64,000 nucleotides of DNA from Trichocoleus sp. (GTDB lineage: Bacteria > Cyanobacteriota > Cyanobacteriia > Elainellales > Elainellaceae). The position numbers and the translations under genes were made by a program. Position 1 is the first letter of the stretch. Each line of letters begins with the position of its first letter. A model generated the notes under the pieces. It was not told the DNA's origin. It searched no databases and worked only from the letters and a program-made list of their open reading frames with translations. The stretch spans positions 62,001 to 126,000 of the forward strand of contig DATNQD010000054.1 in NCBI GenBank assembly GCA_036702865.1. The letters are read 5' to 3'. Below, piece after piece: positions 47,243 to 55,912 of the stretch.

Positions 47243-48046
47243 TTAGATTGAGAGTAGTTGCGGTGCATCGTTGTGGCGATCGTGAATTGTTGTGGGCAAT
47301 TCCTGGTGATACACGCCAGAAGGCATAACACCACAGCCCCCAAAGGTTTCCATGACTCGCAGTTGGGCTAAAACATCCTCACCGCAATGGTTTGGAGGTA
47401 GATCGCGCCAAAATTCATAGCCACCAACACTATTCAGCTTTGCCCGGTCATACAGCACACAGCCCCCCACCCAGGCAACGCGATAGGTGCGCGGACGATC
47501 GGGCGTGATGTGGAGCTGCTGTTGTACGTGGTAGAGATTGGCAGCATTATGAAGCTTGTAGCGTTCCCAGGCGGGCGTCCCCGATCGCACAACTTCTGGC
47601 TGAACTGCTCCATCCCAAAACTCAATAATCTGCTGATGTGGACGGACATCATCCTTGAAGCTCAAACCAATCACCGCAGAACCAACAAATCCACAGCCTT
47701 CAGCCTGAATCACATCCATCAAACATTGAACAACCCAAGGCTCTAAAATTAGGTCGTCATCCAGATATAGAACGTAAGGAGCCGTTGCCTGATCCAGCAA
47801 AAACTGCCGATGTTCTGCAACTCCCCGTCGCGGCAAGTGCCGATGGGTTGCGATCGATTGTCCATGTGCTTCGAGAACATGCAGCGCCGCCCGGACTTCT
47901 CCTGCTTCTAGAGAATTGCTGGATTCAGTCTGGTCAGAAACAATGACGCTGAAATCTCGATAGGTTTGGGCGCATAAACTCGTTAGCGTTACCGCCAGTG
48001 CCGCAGGACGATTACAGGTTGGAATGAGGATATCTAGAGTCGTCAT
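47243..48046 (-). CDS. Glycosyltransferase family 2
   Basis: A 267-residue GT-A glycosyltransferase. It begins 'LDILIPTCNRPAALAVTLTS' and has the metal-binding DXD region 'VLYLDDDLILEPW'. 'VAWVGGCVLYDRAKLNSVGG' and 'CGEDVLAQLR' (catalytic ED) are in the acceptor part. There are no membrane helices, so it is cytoplasmic. It lies 2 bp downstream of the GT9 gene at 48049 and 53 bp upstream of the double GT9, consistent with one transcript. Confidence 0.92.
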   Translation of the reverse strand: MTTLDILIPTCNRPAALAVTLTSLCAQTYRDFSVIVSDQTESSNSLEAGEVRAALHVLEAHGQSIATHRHLPRRGVAEHRQFLLDQATAPYVLYLDDDLILEPWVVQCLMDVIQAEGCGFVGSAVIGLSFKDDVRPHQQIIEFWDGAVQPEVVRSGTPAWERYKLHNAANLYHVQQQLHITPDRPRTYRVAWVGGCVLYDRAKLNSVGGYEFWRDLPPNHCGEDVLAQLRVMETFGGCGVMPSGVYHQELPTTIHDRHNDAPQLLSI

Positions 48047-48048
48047 AT

Positions 48049-49158
48049 CTAAACCGTAAGCAAAGGAACAGGCAAATTGATCGGCAAATTGGAAGATGTT
48101 TCATGGAATAAATCGAGGACAGCCTCGACAACGGTTTCAGGCTCAACTAAACGCAAACAGTGATGATGCCCCTCTGGGCAAACGCTTTTATAGCAAATAC
48201 GACAAGGAACATCGTGAAACAGAACTCGATTTGGCACTCCCCAGGGGGTATGCTGCAAATTTGTCAGTGCATATAAGTCAACGATCGCTGTTCCCACTGC
48301 CGCTGCCAAATGCACAGGTCCCGTATTATTGGAGAGCAGCAAAGGTGTGATCGACAGCAAAGCCGCTAATTCTGCAAGAGTCAGACGATCGACAAGCGAG
48401 AAGGAGGAAACACCCATCTCAGATTGAATTTGCTGCACTAATGCTTGTTCTGCCTGAGTTCCTGTAAAGACAATTTGCATCCCGGCATCCTGCACTAACT
48501 TGCGCGCAACGATCGCATATTGTTCAGGTGGATAGCGACGCGAGGGAGCCGTTGCACCAGGATGAAGGACGAGCCAGGGCTGATCCAGGATCAAGCCATC
48601 TGAAACGAGCAATGACTGGACGCGATCGATTGTTCCTGCCGGAATTTGAATCGCCATGCGCGTCTCTTGAATGTCAAAACCAACACTAGCAACCAAATCG
48701 AGCTGACGCTGAACTTCATGCCGAGTGAACTGTTCGGGTTCTGGATCTTTGACCCAATCTGTCAATAGCTGGTATACATTTTCGTGACAGTGGGCTAACC
48801 GCAGCGGAATATCTGCCATGTAGCATAAAAACGCTGATGGTAATGGATTTTGGCTATAAACCGTAAACACCACGGCTGCATCAAATTTTTCCTGCCTCAA
48901 CCGCTCGATCATGGCGTATTCCGGTGAGCTACTGCTGCGGGGATCTGTTGCTTTGAGCCAGGGCGCATCATAGACAATTACCTGATCAATTTCAGGAATC
49001 AGGGGGGCAACTGTCGCGCCAGACGCAGAGGTGAGCAAGGTAATCCGACAGTCAGGGTGAGTTTTGAGGGCACGAATGGCAGGCGTTGTCATGAGAACGT
49101 CTCCGATCGAATCCAAGCGTACGCAAAGAATATTTTTAGCAGTATTCCAGGAAGACAT
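48049..49158 (-). CDS. GT9 family (heptosyltransferase-type) glycosyltransferase
   Basis: 369 residues from the ATG at 49158; upstream in-frame codons were rejected because 'MSSWNTAKNILCVRLDSIGD' gives the usual GT9 start. Motifs are 'VRLDSIGDVLMTTPAIRAL', 'FDAAVVFTVYSQNPLPSAF', 'LVLHPGATAPSRRYPPEQYA' and 'LLLSNNTGPVHLAAAVGTA'. A C-terminal Cys/His segment 'CRICYKSVCPEGHHHC' is present. Upstream lies a 12-bp tandem repeat between it and hldE. Confidence 0.93.
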   Translation of the reverse strand: MSSWNTAKNILCVRLDSIGDVLMTTPAIRALKTHPDCRITLLTSASGATVAPLIPEIDQVIVYDAPWLKATDPRSSSSPEYAMIERLRQEKFDAAVVFTVYSQNPLPSAFLCYMADIPLRLAHCHENVYQLLTDWVKDPEPEQFTRHEVQRQLDLVASVGFDIQETRMAIQIPAGTIDRVQSLLVSDGLILDQPWLVLHPGATAPSRRYPPEQYAIVARKLVQDAGMQIVFTGTQAEQALVQQIQSEMGVSSFSLVDRLTLAELAALLSITPLLLSNNTGPVHLAAAVGTAIVDLYALTNLQHTPWGVPNRVLFHDVPCRICYKSVCPEGHHHCLRLVEPETVVEAVLDLFHETSSNLPINLPVPLLTV

Positions 49159-49179
49159 AAGCAGTGAAGTTTTGTGAAA

Positions 49180-49210
49180 GTTTAACAGATGGTTTAACAG
49201 ATGGTTTAAC
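49180..49210. repeat. 12-bp tandem repeat, 2.6 copies
   Basis: GTTTAACAGATG at 49180-49191 and 49192-49203, then a partial GTTTAAC to 49210, in the 93-bp gap between hldE and the GT9 gene. Confidence 0.9.
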
Positions 49211-49251
49211 TGGAGTTTCAACTAAAAGTTAGGTTATAAATTTTGAATTTA

Positions 49252-50748
49252 TCAAGGTAATTCAGCAATGTGAGATGGAGGCAGTTTTGAGAAGGAGCGA
49301 ATTTTTGCAATCGTGTTTGTGGTAGAACGATCGTTGACAAAAGGAAGAATCTTAACAACTCCGCCCAAAGATTCAACTAAGTCAGCTTCAGGTAAAGTAT
49401 TTCGGGTATAGTCTCCTCCTTTAACAAACACATCAGGACAAACAATTTGAATCAGGTGATGAGGCGTTGATTCAGAAAAAGGAACGACATGATCGACACA
49501 ACCCAACGCAGCGAGCACTGTTAATCGATCGGTTAAAGCATTGACGGGTCGTCCAATTCCTTTTAGTTGACGCACGCTTTCATCACTGTTGACCCCAACA
49601 ATTAAAATATCACCCAGTGCTTTTGCTTGTTCCAAATAGGTCACATGACCCGCATGGAGAATATCAAAACAGCCATTTGTGAATACAACTTTTCGTCCCG
49701 ATGCACGATAAAGCTGGATACAGGCAGCAAGCAAGGCACGATCGGTCATTTGTTTTTGCAGACAGCATTCGCTCAGAATTGATTGACGCAATTGTTCGAT
49801 CGAACAAATACTCGTTCCGGGCTGTTGAACGACAATCGCAGTTGCAGTACTGGCAAGTGAAAGTGCATCTGAAACCGGAATTTGGGCAGCTAAACTCAAG
49901 GTTAAAGCACTGACAAACGTATCGCCCGCACCGGATGTTTGATGACTCGGCACAGGTTTTGCTGGTTGATGGATGGGTGGCTGTTGCGGCTGAAATAGAA
50001 GAACGCCTTCTCGATCGAGCGTTGCTGCAACCATGGTTGCCCCTGAAAGTTCTAGCAACCGATCGCCATAAGGCAAAATCTGCTCGACTCGCTGTTCGGT
50101 TTGGGCAGCTAACCCAAGAAGTTGAATCGTTTCCTGGTAGTTGGGCTTCACGATCGTTGGTTTCACTGCCTGGTAAGCTGTAAGCTGTTTTGCATCCACG
50201 ATGACAGTACGCGGATGTTGAGACTGTAAGTCAGCGATCGTTTGAATGATCCGAGGGGTGAGAATGCCATAGCCATAGTCGGACACAATCACTGCATCAC
50301 AAGCCAGAAAATCTTGAGTTAATTGATTGATGAATTGCGCTTCTAAAGCTGCATCGATCGGCTCTGTGCTGCCCTGATCAAACCGCAACAATAGCTGATT
50401 TTGAGCGACAATTCGCTGCTTGCTGAGCGTGGTTCGATGAGGAGTTGTCATCAGATTAGCATTCACGCTTCGCTGCTGAAGTGCCTGCCGCAGTCGATCG
50501 CCTTCCCCATCCTGCCCAATCACAGAAAGTAGCTTTACCTTTGCTCCTAAAGCTGCAACATTCGCGGCACTGTTGGCGGCACCTCCCGGAAAATCCTGCC
50601 GTTGCTCAATGGCGACCACAGGAACCGGAGCCTCCTGACAAAGCCGATGGCTTGCCCCATGCAAATAGCAGTCCAGCATCACATCACCAATCACTAAAAC
50701 TGTGAGTGATAACCAGCGATCGATCCAGTTCAACCAATCAATATTCAT
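49252..50748 (-). CDS. hldE: Bifunctional heptose 7-phosphate kinase / heptose 1-phosphate adenylyltransferase
   Basis: A 498-residue enzyme doing two steps of ADP-heptose synthesis. The N-terminal PfkB kinase (about 1-325) phosphorylates D-glycero-D-manno-heptose 7-phosphate at C1. Motifs are 'VLVIGDVMLDCYLHG', 'FPGGAANSAANVAALGA' and 'HQTSGAGDTFVSAL' (catalytic Asp in GAGD). The C-terminal cytidylyltransferase-type domain (about 345-490) adds AMP to the 1-phosphate and has 'VVFTNGCFDILHAGHVTYLE' with the HxGH motif. Length and order match E. coli HldE. The ATG overlaps the stop of gmhB as ATGA. Confidence 0.96.
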   Translation of the reverse strand: MNIDWLNWIDRWLSLTVLVIGDVMLDCYLHGASHRLCQEAPVPVVAIEQRQDFPGGAANSAANVAALGAKVKLLSVIGQDGEGDRLRQALQQRSVNANLMTTPHRTTLSKQRIVAQNQLLLRFDQGSTEPIDAALEAQFINQLTQDFLACDAVIVSDYGYGILTPRIIQTIADLQSQHPRTVIVDAKQLTAYQAVKPTIVKPNYQETIQLLGLAAQTEQRVEQILPYGDRLLELSGATMVAATLDREGVLLFQPQQPPIHQPAKPVPSHQTSGAGDTFVSALTLSLAAQIPVSDALSLASTATAIVVQQPGTSICSIEQLRQSILSECCLQKQMTDRALLAACIQLYRASGRKVVFTNGCFDILHAGHVTYLEQAKALGDILIVGVNSDESVRQLKGIGRPVNALTDRLTVLAALGCVDHVVPFSESTPHHLIQIVCPDVFVKGGDYTRNTLPEADLVESLGGVVKILPFVNDRSTTNTIAKIRSFSKLPPSHIAELP

Positions 50749-51404
50749 GAGACTACCGGATAGATTGAATGCGATGGTTTGAGGAATTCCTGATCCTGTA
50801 CAAGATGAATCACTTGAGAATTTGAGTTCCCGTTCTCAACAGTTTGATCGATCGCAACAATCGCGCTTGCCGCTTCAGATAAATTTTTCACCACATGATG
50901 CGGTAGCCGCGAGTATGAAAGCTGCCACTCGGTTTCGTTGCCGTTATCAATTAAAACAGTACGACAGCCTGCCACTCGTCCTGCTTCTACATCATGCAAA
51001 ATATCTCCAATAAACCAGGAGCGGGACAGATCGATCTCATGTTCAGCCGCCGCTTGCAGCAGTAGCCCCGGTTGCGGTTTACGGCAAGCACAGGCGATCG
51101 AATAAGGGGAGACAGTGCCATCTGGATGGTGAGGGCAATAATAGAATCCGGCAAGCGGAATCTTAAAAATTGCCAGCTGTTCGCGCAAGAACCGTTCCAC
51201 AGGAACAAGTGCCATTTCTGAGAAATAGCCCCGCGCCACACCCGATTGATTCGTGATCACAAATAATTTGTATCCTGCCTGATGGAGCAAACGGAGCGCA
51301 CCGATCGCCCCTTCAGACCACAAAATTTTTGCCGGATCAACATTGTAAGGCACGTCTTCAACCAGCGTTCCGTCTTTGTCTAGAAAAACTGCTCTATTCA
51401 GCAT
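50745..51404 (-). CDS. gmhB: D-glycero-beta-D-manno-heptose 1,7-bisphosphate 7-phosphatase
   Basis: A 219-residue HAD phosphatase that removes the 7-phosphate from heptose bisphosphate. HAD motif I is 'AVFLDKDGTLVED' (D9, D11). The GmhB zinc loop is present: C90-x-H92 in 'YYCPHHPDG' and C105-x-C107 in 'IACACRKPQPG'. The start is the ATG at 51404. The last 30 residues extend past the core domain. It is directly upstream of hldE, with stop and start overlapping. The similar histidinol-phosphate phosphatase is excluded by context. Confidence 0.95.
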   Translation of the reverse strand: MLNRAVFLDKDGTLVEDVPYNVDPAKILWSEGAIGALRLLHQAGYKLFVITNQSGVARGYFSEMALVPVERFLREQLAIFKIPLAGFYYCPHHPDGTVSPYSIACACRKPQPGLLLQAAAEHEIDLSRSWFIGDILHDVEAGRVAGCRTVLIDNGNETEWQLSYSRLPHHVVKNLSEAASAIVAIDQTVENGNSNSQVIHLVQDQEFLKPSHSIYPVVS

Positions 51405-51610
51405 GGAGCGTCAAATATGAAGTGATAAGAGGCTTGATGCAGATTGCAGATTCTCCTAAATTTCCCTTGAAAAAGGATTTTGAGTCACGCAGTTCCCTTT
51501 TTTTGAAACAGGGCTAGGGGATTGGACAGATTGATATCAAAACGAAATTGGCTGATCCTGATCCATCACAAGCCCTGCCCTTACAGGTCACTGGTCAATT
51601 GGCGATCGCC

Positions 51611-52336
51611 TTAAGGCCAGGATGTTTCTCGCATTGGAATTACCGTAATTTCTGGAATAACGGTTTCATCAGGTTGCATGAGGACGTAGCGAACCGTCTC
51701 TGCCACATTGCGCGGATCTTGAAGTAGACCCGGATCCAGATCGGGGAAGCGATCGAGCAAAAAGGGTGTTCTCATTCCACCTGCAACAACTGCGGTTACT
51801 TTAATGCCGTTAGGGCGTCCTTCCACATGCATCGCATGGCTTAAACCCATCAAACCCCACTTGCTGGCATGATATCCCGACGCATTCGCCCAGGCGCGTT
51901 TCGCAGCAGTTGAGGCAATGTTGACAATATGCCCACCGCCCTGCTGTTTCATCAAGGGAAAGATCGTTTTTGCCAGAATAAACGGAGCGCGTAAATTGAC
52001 GTTAATGATTCTGTCCCAATCTGCGACTGAAAGTTCTTCGATCGCAACTGTCAAATCAGTTCCAGCGTTATTCACCAAAACATCAATTTTTCCATGCTGA
52101 TCGATGATTTTTTGAATTGCCGCTTCAATCTGCTGTTCGTTTGTAATGTCTAGTGGCAAATTGAATGCTTCCAAACCTCGATCGCGCAATCCCTTTGCCA
52201 CTTGCTCTGCCAGATCCGTCTGAATATCAGCCGCAATGACCGTTGCTCCAGCTTCCGCCAAGGTTTGACAAATTGCTGCACCCAAGCCACGTCCACCACC
52301 TGTGATCAAGGCAATTTTTCCGTTGAGTTTTTCCAC
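51611..52336 (-). CDS. Short-chain dehydrogenase/reductase
   Basis: A 241-residue classical SDR with nucleotide motif 'ALITGGGRGLGAAIC', 'VLVNNAGTDLTV', and catalytic Ser-Tyr-Lys in 'HIVNIAST' and 'SGYHASKWG'. The start codon is GTG at 52336. Its size and classical Y-x3-K motif separate it from HldD, the extended SDR that epimerises ADP-heptose. Its substrate is unknown; it could reduce a sugar or acyl intermediate, or be a FabG-like enzyme carried in the block. Confidence 0.88.
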   Translation of the reverse strand: MEKLNGKIALITGGGRGLGAAICQTLAEAGATVIAADIQTDLAEQVAKGLRDRGLEAFNLPLDITNEQQIEAAIQKIIDQHGKIDVLVNNAGTDLTVAIEELSVADWDRIINVNLRAPFILAKTIFPLMKQQGGGHIVNIASTAAKRAWANASGYHASKWGLMGLSHAMHVEGRPNGIKVTAVVAGGMRTPFLLDRFPDLDPGLLQDPRNVAETVRYVLMQPDETVIPEITVIPMRETSWP

Positions 52337-52395
52337 GTTTCCTAACTCCTATTGATAACAACAAACTTTGATACCGATCGTTCAGGTTAATGCGC

Positions 52396-54351
52396 CTATT
52401 CCGATCGCGCCAGTGAAAATGTGGCGTTCTGCGCTGACCCTTCCAGTTTTGGGGTCAAAACAGCCAACTCATAGCGTTGATTTTCCCACTGTCCGAGTTG
52501 AACCGTTTCATTGGCACTGGATGCCAATAGCTGCTCCTCAACCAGTTCGCACAGCAGATGAATCACCATAATTTGCACCTCCTGAATTCGCTGCGTCTCG
52601 ATCGCCGGAACCACAATGGCAATATCCGCCTGCTGTTTTAGCTCACCGCCGTCACCGCCAAGCAGAGCGATTGTGGTCAGATTCATCCGCCGCGCCGATT
52701 CAAACGCTGCAATCACATTTTTCGATCGGCCGCTGGTGCTGATGCCGATCAGGAGATCGTGAGGTTGAGCAAACGTTTCAACCTGCCGCGCAAAGATATC
52801 TTCGTAACCTACATCATTTGCCCAAGCCGTGAGAAAGGTGCTATCTGCCGTCAGTGCCATTGCTGGTAATCCGGCTCGATGCGGACAGCAAAAACGACCG
52901 ACTAGCTCTGCGACAAAATGTTGAGCATCTGCTGCACTGCCACCATTGCCACAAATCAACACCTTGCCACCCCGCAAAAAACAAGCTCCCATCGCCTGAG
53001 ACGTTGCCTGAATTGCAGGACGCAAAAGCCGCTGCGATCGCTGAACTGCCTTGATCACTGACTCAAAACCGCGATCGAGAATTGCCACCTGATTGGCTTC
53101 CCGCCCCACGACTGCACCAACACCGCTCAGCACTTCCTCATACAGTGCCGCAACTGCACTGGTTACTTTCTGCCAGGTGAAATGCTCTTGACAGCGCCGG
53201 ATTGCCTGCCTACCAAACAGATTTCGCAACTGCGGATTTTTCAGCAGATGTTTTAATCGATCGGCTAATGCTTCCGTGTCATTCGGCGGTACAAGATAGC
53301 CCGTTTCGCCCTCCTTTACCGTAAACTTAACGCCACCCACATTCGAGCCAATGACAGGCGTGCCACAAGCCATTGCTTCGATCGGCGTAATGCCAAACGG
53401 CTCATACCAGGGCGTTGTCACAAAGACATCCGCAGCACTGTAGTAATATTTCAAAACTTCTCGTCCGCGTCGTCCAGCAAACGTGATTCGCGTTGCAACA
53501 CCGAGTTCCTGAGCAATGGCATTCAACCGTCCAATTTCAGGGGTGAGCTGTGGATCAGGGCTATCTGCTTCACCTCCAACAATGAGCAGCCGAGCGGCGA
53601 TTGCATGATCTTTTTGGAGATGGGCAAAGGCACGAATCACATTGTCCACCCCTTTCCGAGGAACCATGCGTCCGAGTTGGAGGATCAGGGGTTCATCCGG
53701 GGGTAATCCGAGCGTCAGACGGGCGCGGGTCTTGTCGATCGTCCAGAACTCGGTCATGTCGAAGCCACAGGGAATCACGCTAATGCGGCTCGGCTCAGCC
53801 TGATAAAGATTCACCAGATCTTCGCGATCTTGCGGACATTCAGCAATGATGTGATCGGCTTCCTGCACGACCCGATCTTCAATCGCAAATCGATCGTCGG
53901 GAAACTGATCGGCTGTGCCCTGATAAAGGCGGCGTACCCGCCCAAGCGCATGAAACGTGACGACGAACGGAATGCCTAAAACCCGCTTGATATCTGCTGC
54001 AACCAGCGCCGACATCCAAAAGTTGGCATGAATCAGATCATAAGTGTCATGACAGCGACACCAGTCCAACATAAACGCGGTGAACTCACCCATGTAAGGC
54101 AAAAGATTTTCCTTGGGAATGGAAATCGGTAAGCCTGCAGGAACATGAATGACTCGAACTCCATGCTGCCATTCCACAACTTCTGGCAAATGATCAGCAT
54201 CACGGCGCGTAAACACATCAACACGATAACCGATCGCCGCTAAATGCTTTGCCAGCTGTCCGACATAGACATTTTGTCCACCACTATCGACCCCTCCAAA
54301 GATACCCAGTGGCGTTGCATGTTCACTAATCAGGGCAATACGTTTTGTCAT
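52396..54351 (-). CDS. Fusion of GT4 glycosyltransferase (SPS-like) with sedoheptulose-7-phosphate isomerase GmhA
   Basis: 651 residues in two parts. The GT4 part (about 1-425) resembles sucrose-phosphate-synthase-like enzymes: 'GGVDSGGQNVYVGQLAKHLA', 'PFVVTFHALGRVRR', 'LILQLGRMVPRKGVDNVI' and 'VTTPWYEPFGITPIEAMACG'. The SIS part (about 440-615) is GmhA-like: 'VLICGNGGSAADAQHF' (about 464-479), Glu482 in 'VAELVGRF' and His598 in 'QIMVIHLLCEL', which correspond to the catalytic Glu65 and His180 of E. coli GmhA. GmhA converts sedoheptulose 7-phosphate to D-glycero-D-manno-heptose 7-phosphate. The fusion links the first pathway step to a transferase; there is no separate gmhA in the window. Confidence 0.93.
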   Translation of the reverse strand: MTKRIALISEHATPLGIFGGVDSGGQNVYVGQLAKHLAAIGYRVDVFTRRDADHLPEVVEWQHGVRVIHVPAGLPISIPKENLLPYMGEFTAFMLDWCRCHDTYDLIHANFWMSALVAADIKRVLGIPFVVTFHALGRVRRLYQGTADQFPDDRFAIEDRVVQEADHIIAECPQDREDLVNLYQAEPSRISVIPCGFDMTEFWTIDKTRARLTLGLPPDEPLILQLGRMVPRKGVDNVIRAFAHLQKDHAIAARLLIVGGEADSPDPQLTPEIGRLNAIAQELGVATRITFAGRRGREVLKYYYSAADVFVTTPWYEPFGITPIEAMACGTPVIGSNVGGVKFTVKEGETGYLVPPNDTEALADRLKHLLKNPQLRNLFGRQAIRRCQEHFTWQKVTSAVAALYEEVLSGVGAVVGREANQVAILDRGFESVIKAVQRSQRLLRPAIQATSQAMGACFLRGGKVLICGNGGSAADAQHFVAELVGRFCCPHRAGLPAMALTADSTFLTAWANDVGYEDIFARQVETFAQPHDLLIGISTSGRSKNVIAAFESARRMNLTTIALLGGDGGELKQQADIAIVVPAIETQRIQEVQIMVIHLLCELVEEQLLASSANETVQLGQWENQRYELAVLTPKLEGSAQNATFSLARSE

Positions 54352-54426
54352 AGATCAAAGTGGGATGAGTGACAGTGAAGATGAACAAAGTCGATAAAAA
54401 ATCGATGAACGTCAGTTAAAACAAAA

Positions 54427-55392
54427 CTAATGATGCACCATTGACGGCTTGAGACTCATTGCCTGCTCAAAAGCCTCATTCCAGTCCTGAATGAATCGCT
54501 GAATACTGAAGCGCGATCGGGCTTGCTCTTTTGCACCAACTCCCAGTTGACGGGCATGAACGGGATCAGCAATAAGCTGCTGCATTCGATCGATTAAAAT
54601 GTCAACGTTGGTATCAATATAGCCAGATACACCATTTTGAATAACAGTGGCTAATTCAGTGGTGGCAAGTCCGACGATCGGTAAGCCCAGCATCATTGCT
54701 TCGCATAAGGCTAACCCAAGACTGGTATAGCGTACCGGATGAAAGAAAAAGCGATAGTTCGCTTCAAAGGCAGGCAGCTGAGTATGGGGGATTTCGCCCA
54801 ACCCGCCGAGGGATTCAGCATCCATCCCGACGAGATCTAAAGGAACCGTTTGCCGAACAGACTGAAAAATATCTGCTCCTAACCTTCGCCCTCTCGATCG
54901 CAGCCCATTCGTGACAACAATACCGCGTGGAATTTGACCGCTGTACTGCACCTGCTCAGGCACAATGACACCATGCTCAACAACGCGAGTTGGCGTTTTG
55001 CCGTTATCCCACATGAGCTGATTAAACGCTGTGACATGAACGAGCAATACATCAGATTCGTTTACAACATGCTGCGTATCCGTAGGCTGCTCTCTGGGCG
55101 GATCATGTTCCAGGTAAAGGCGCGGCAACTGCCGCTGTGCTTCGGATAGAATATCATATTGATCTTCTAGATAATTTCGCCGGGACTGGAACAGAACACA
55201 GTCAAACTGCTGATGCTGGACTTCCTCCGCTGGAATATCATGAACATTCTCTCCCCAGGCAAACCCACCCAGCTTTCCCCCATAGCCTTCTGGTTTACCA
55301 GGCTTTACAGGTAAATAAAACTCATGGGGAACCTGAGAAAGATAGTAGAGGTAGTTACCGTGAATGTGCCAGGTCAGAATTTTCAGTCGCAT
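54427..55392 (-). CDS. Glycosyltransferase family 4-like
   Basis: 321 residues from the ATG at 55392 ('MRLKILTWHIHGNYLYYLSQ'); upstream in-frame codons lie in the neighbouring gene and add an unlikely hydrophobic leader. A GT-B donor domain is visible: 'RGIVVTNGLRSRGRRLGADI', 'FFFHPVRYTSLGLALCEAMM' with E-x7-type pattern, and 'NGVSGYIDTNVDILID'. The N-terminal half has 'LYLEHDPPREQPTDTQH', seen in some GT4 proteins from polysaccharide loci. The start overlaps the upstream half-GT9 gene by 38 bp. Confidence 0.88.
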   Translation of the reverse strand: MRLKILTWHIHGNYLYYLSQVPHEFYLPVKPGKPEGYGGKLGGFAWGENVHDIPAEEVQHQQFDCVLFQSRRNYLEDQYDILSEAQRQLPRLYLEHDPPREQPTDTQHVVNESDVLLVHVTAFNQLMWDNGKTPTRVVEHGVIVPEQVQYSGQIPRGIVVTNGLRSRGRRLGADIFQSVRQTVPLDLVGMDAESLGGLGEIPHTQLPAFEANYRFFFHPVRYTSLGLALCEAMMLGLPIVGLATTELATVIQNGVSGYIDTNVDILIDRMQQLIADPVHARQLGVGAKEQARSRFSIQRFIQDWNEAFEQAMSLKPSMVHH

Positions 55393-55912
55393 AATTGAGT
55401 GATTCGGAAGAATGAGTAGGTTGATTCGCCGCTGTCGTAATTGATTCTGAGACTGAAAGACCGAGTGAACGTAAAAGATGCAGATGATAGTCGATCGCTT
55501 GAACGGTATCACATGGAGGCTGAACCTGATGAGATAAAACTCCACCTCCAAATTCGCTCGATTGTCCACATCGAATTGGAATGCCTGCTAAGTAACAGCA
55601 ATACGCCATACTGTAGGGAGATTGACCAGGAGCAGTAAAAATAATAGCGGCATCAAAGGATGTATTTTGGATGAATTGGATCAACTTATAAGCATCAAAA
55701 GATACAGAATTCTGGAACGGAAGAGAGAAAATTTTAATCTCTTCAAATTGAACTGCGGCAGAAGCATCCAAAGACAAATTGAGAGAGTGAATCTGCGCTT
55801 GTGGCAGTGATTGCCTGAGACTCTGCAAGGCTGGTAACACCTTCACCGCATCCGAATTTTGGAGACTGACCAGCACCAAAAGCCGTCCGATTTGCTGCCA
55901 TTCAAGATACAT
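55355..55912 (-). CDS. Half-length, degenerate GT9-like protein
   Basis: 185 residues from the ATG at 55912. It matches only the N-terminal (acceptor) half of the GT9 proteins in this block: 'VKVLPALQSLRQSLPQAQIH', 'FDAAIIFTAPGQSPYSMAYC', and 'YLAGIPIRCGQSSEFG'. The RxDxxGD signature is lost ('VLVSLQNSDAVKVL') and the whole donor half is missing. No frame downstream restores the missing half, because the GT4 gene starts inside this gene's end. It overlaps the upstream GT9 gene by 11 bp. It is either a decaying paralogue or a non-catalytic partner. Confidence 0.78.
   Translation of the reverse strand: MYLEWQQIGRLLVLVSLQNSDAVKVLPALQSLRQSLPQAQIHSLNLSLDASAAVQFEEIKIFSLPFQNSVSFDAYKLIQFIQNTSFDAAIIFTAPGQSPYSMAYCCYLAGIPIRCGQSSEFGGGVLSHQVQPPCDTVQAIDYHLHLLRSLGLSVSESITTAANQPTHSSESLNYATENSDLAHSR

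Noticed and set aside
51611-52336. The SDR as the missing ADP-heptose epimerase HldD
   Set aside because: HldD is an extended SDR of over 300 residues; this protein is a 241-residue classical SDR with the FabG-like layout.
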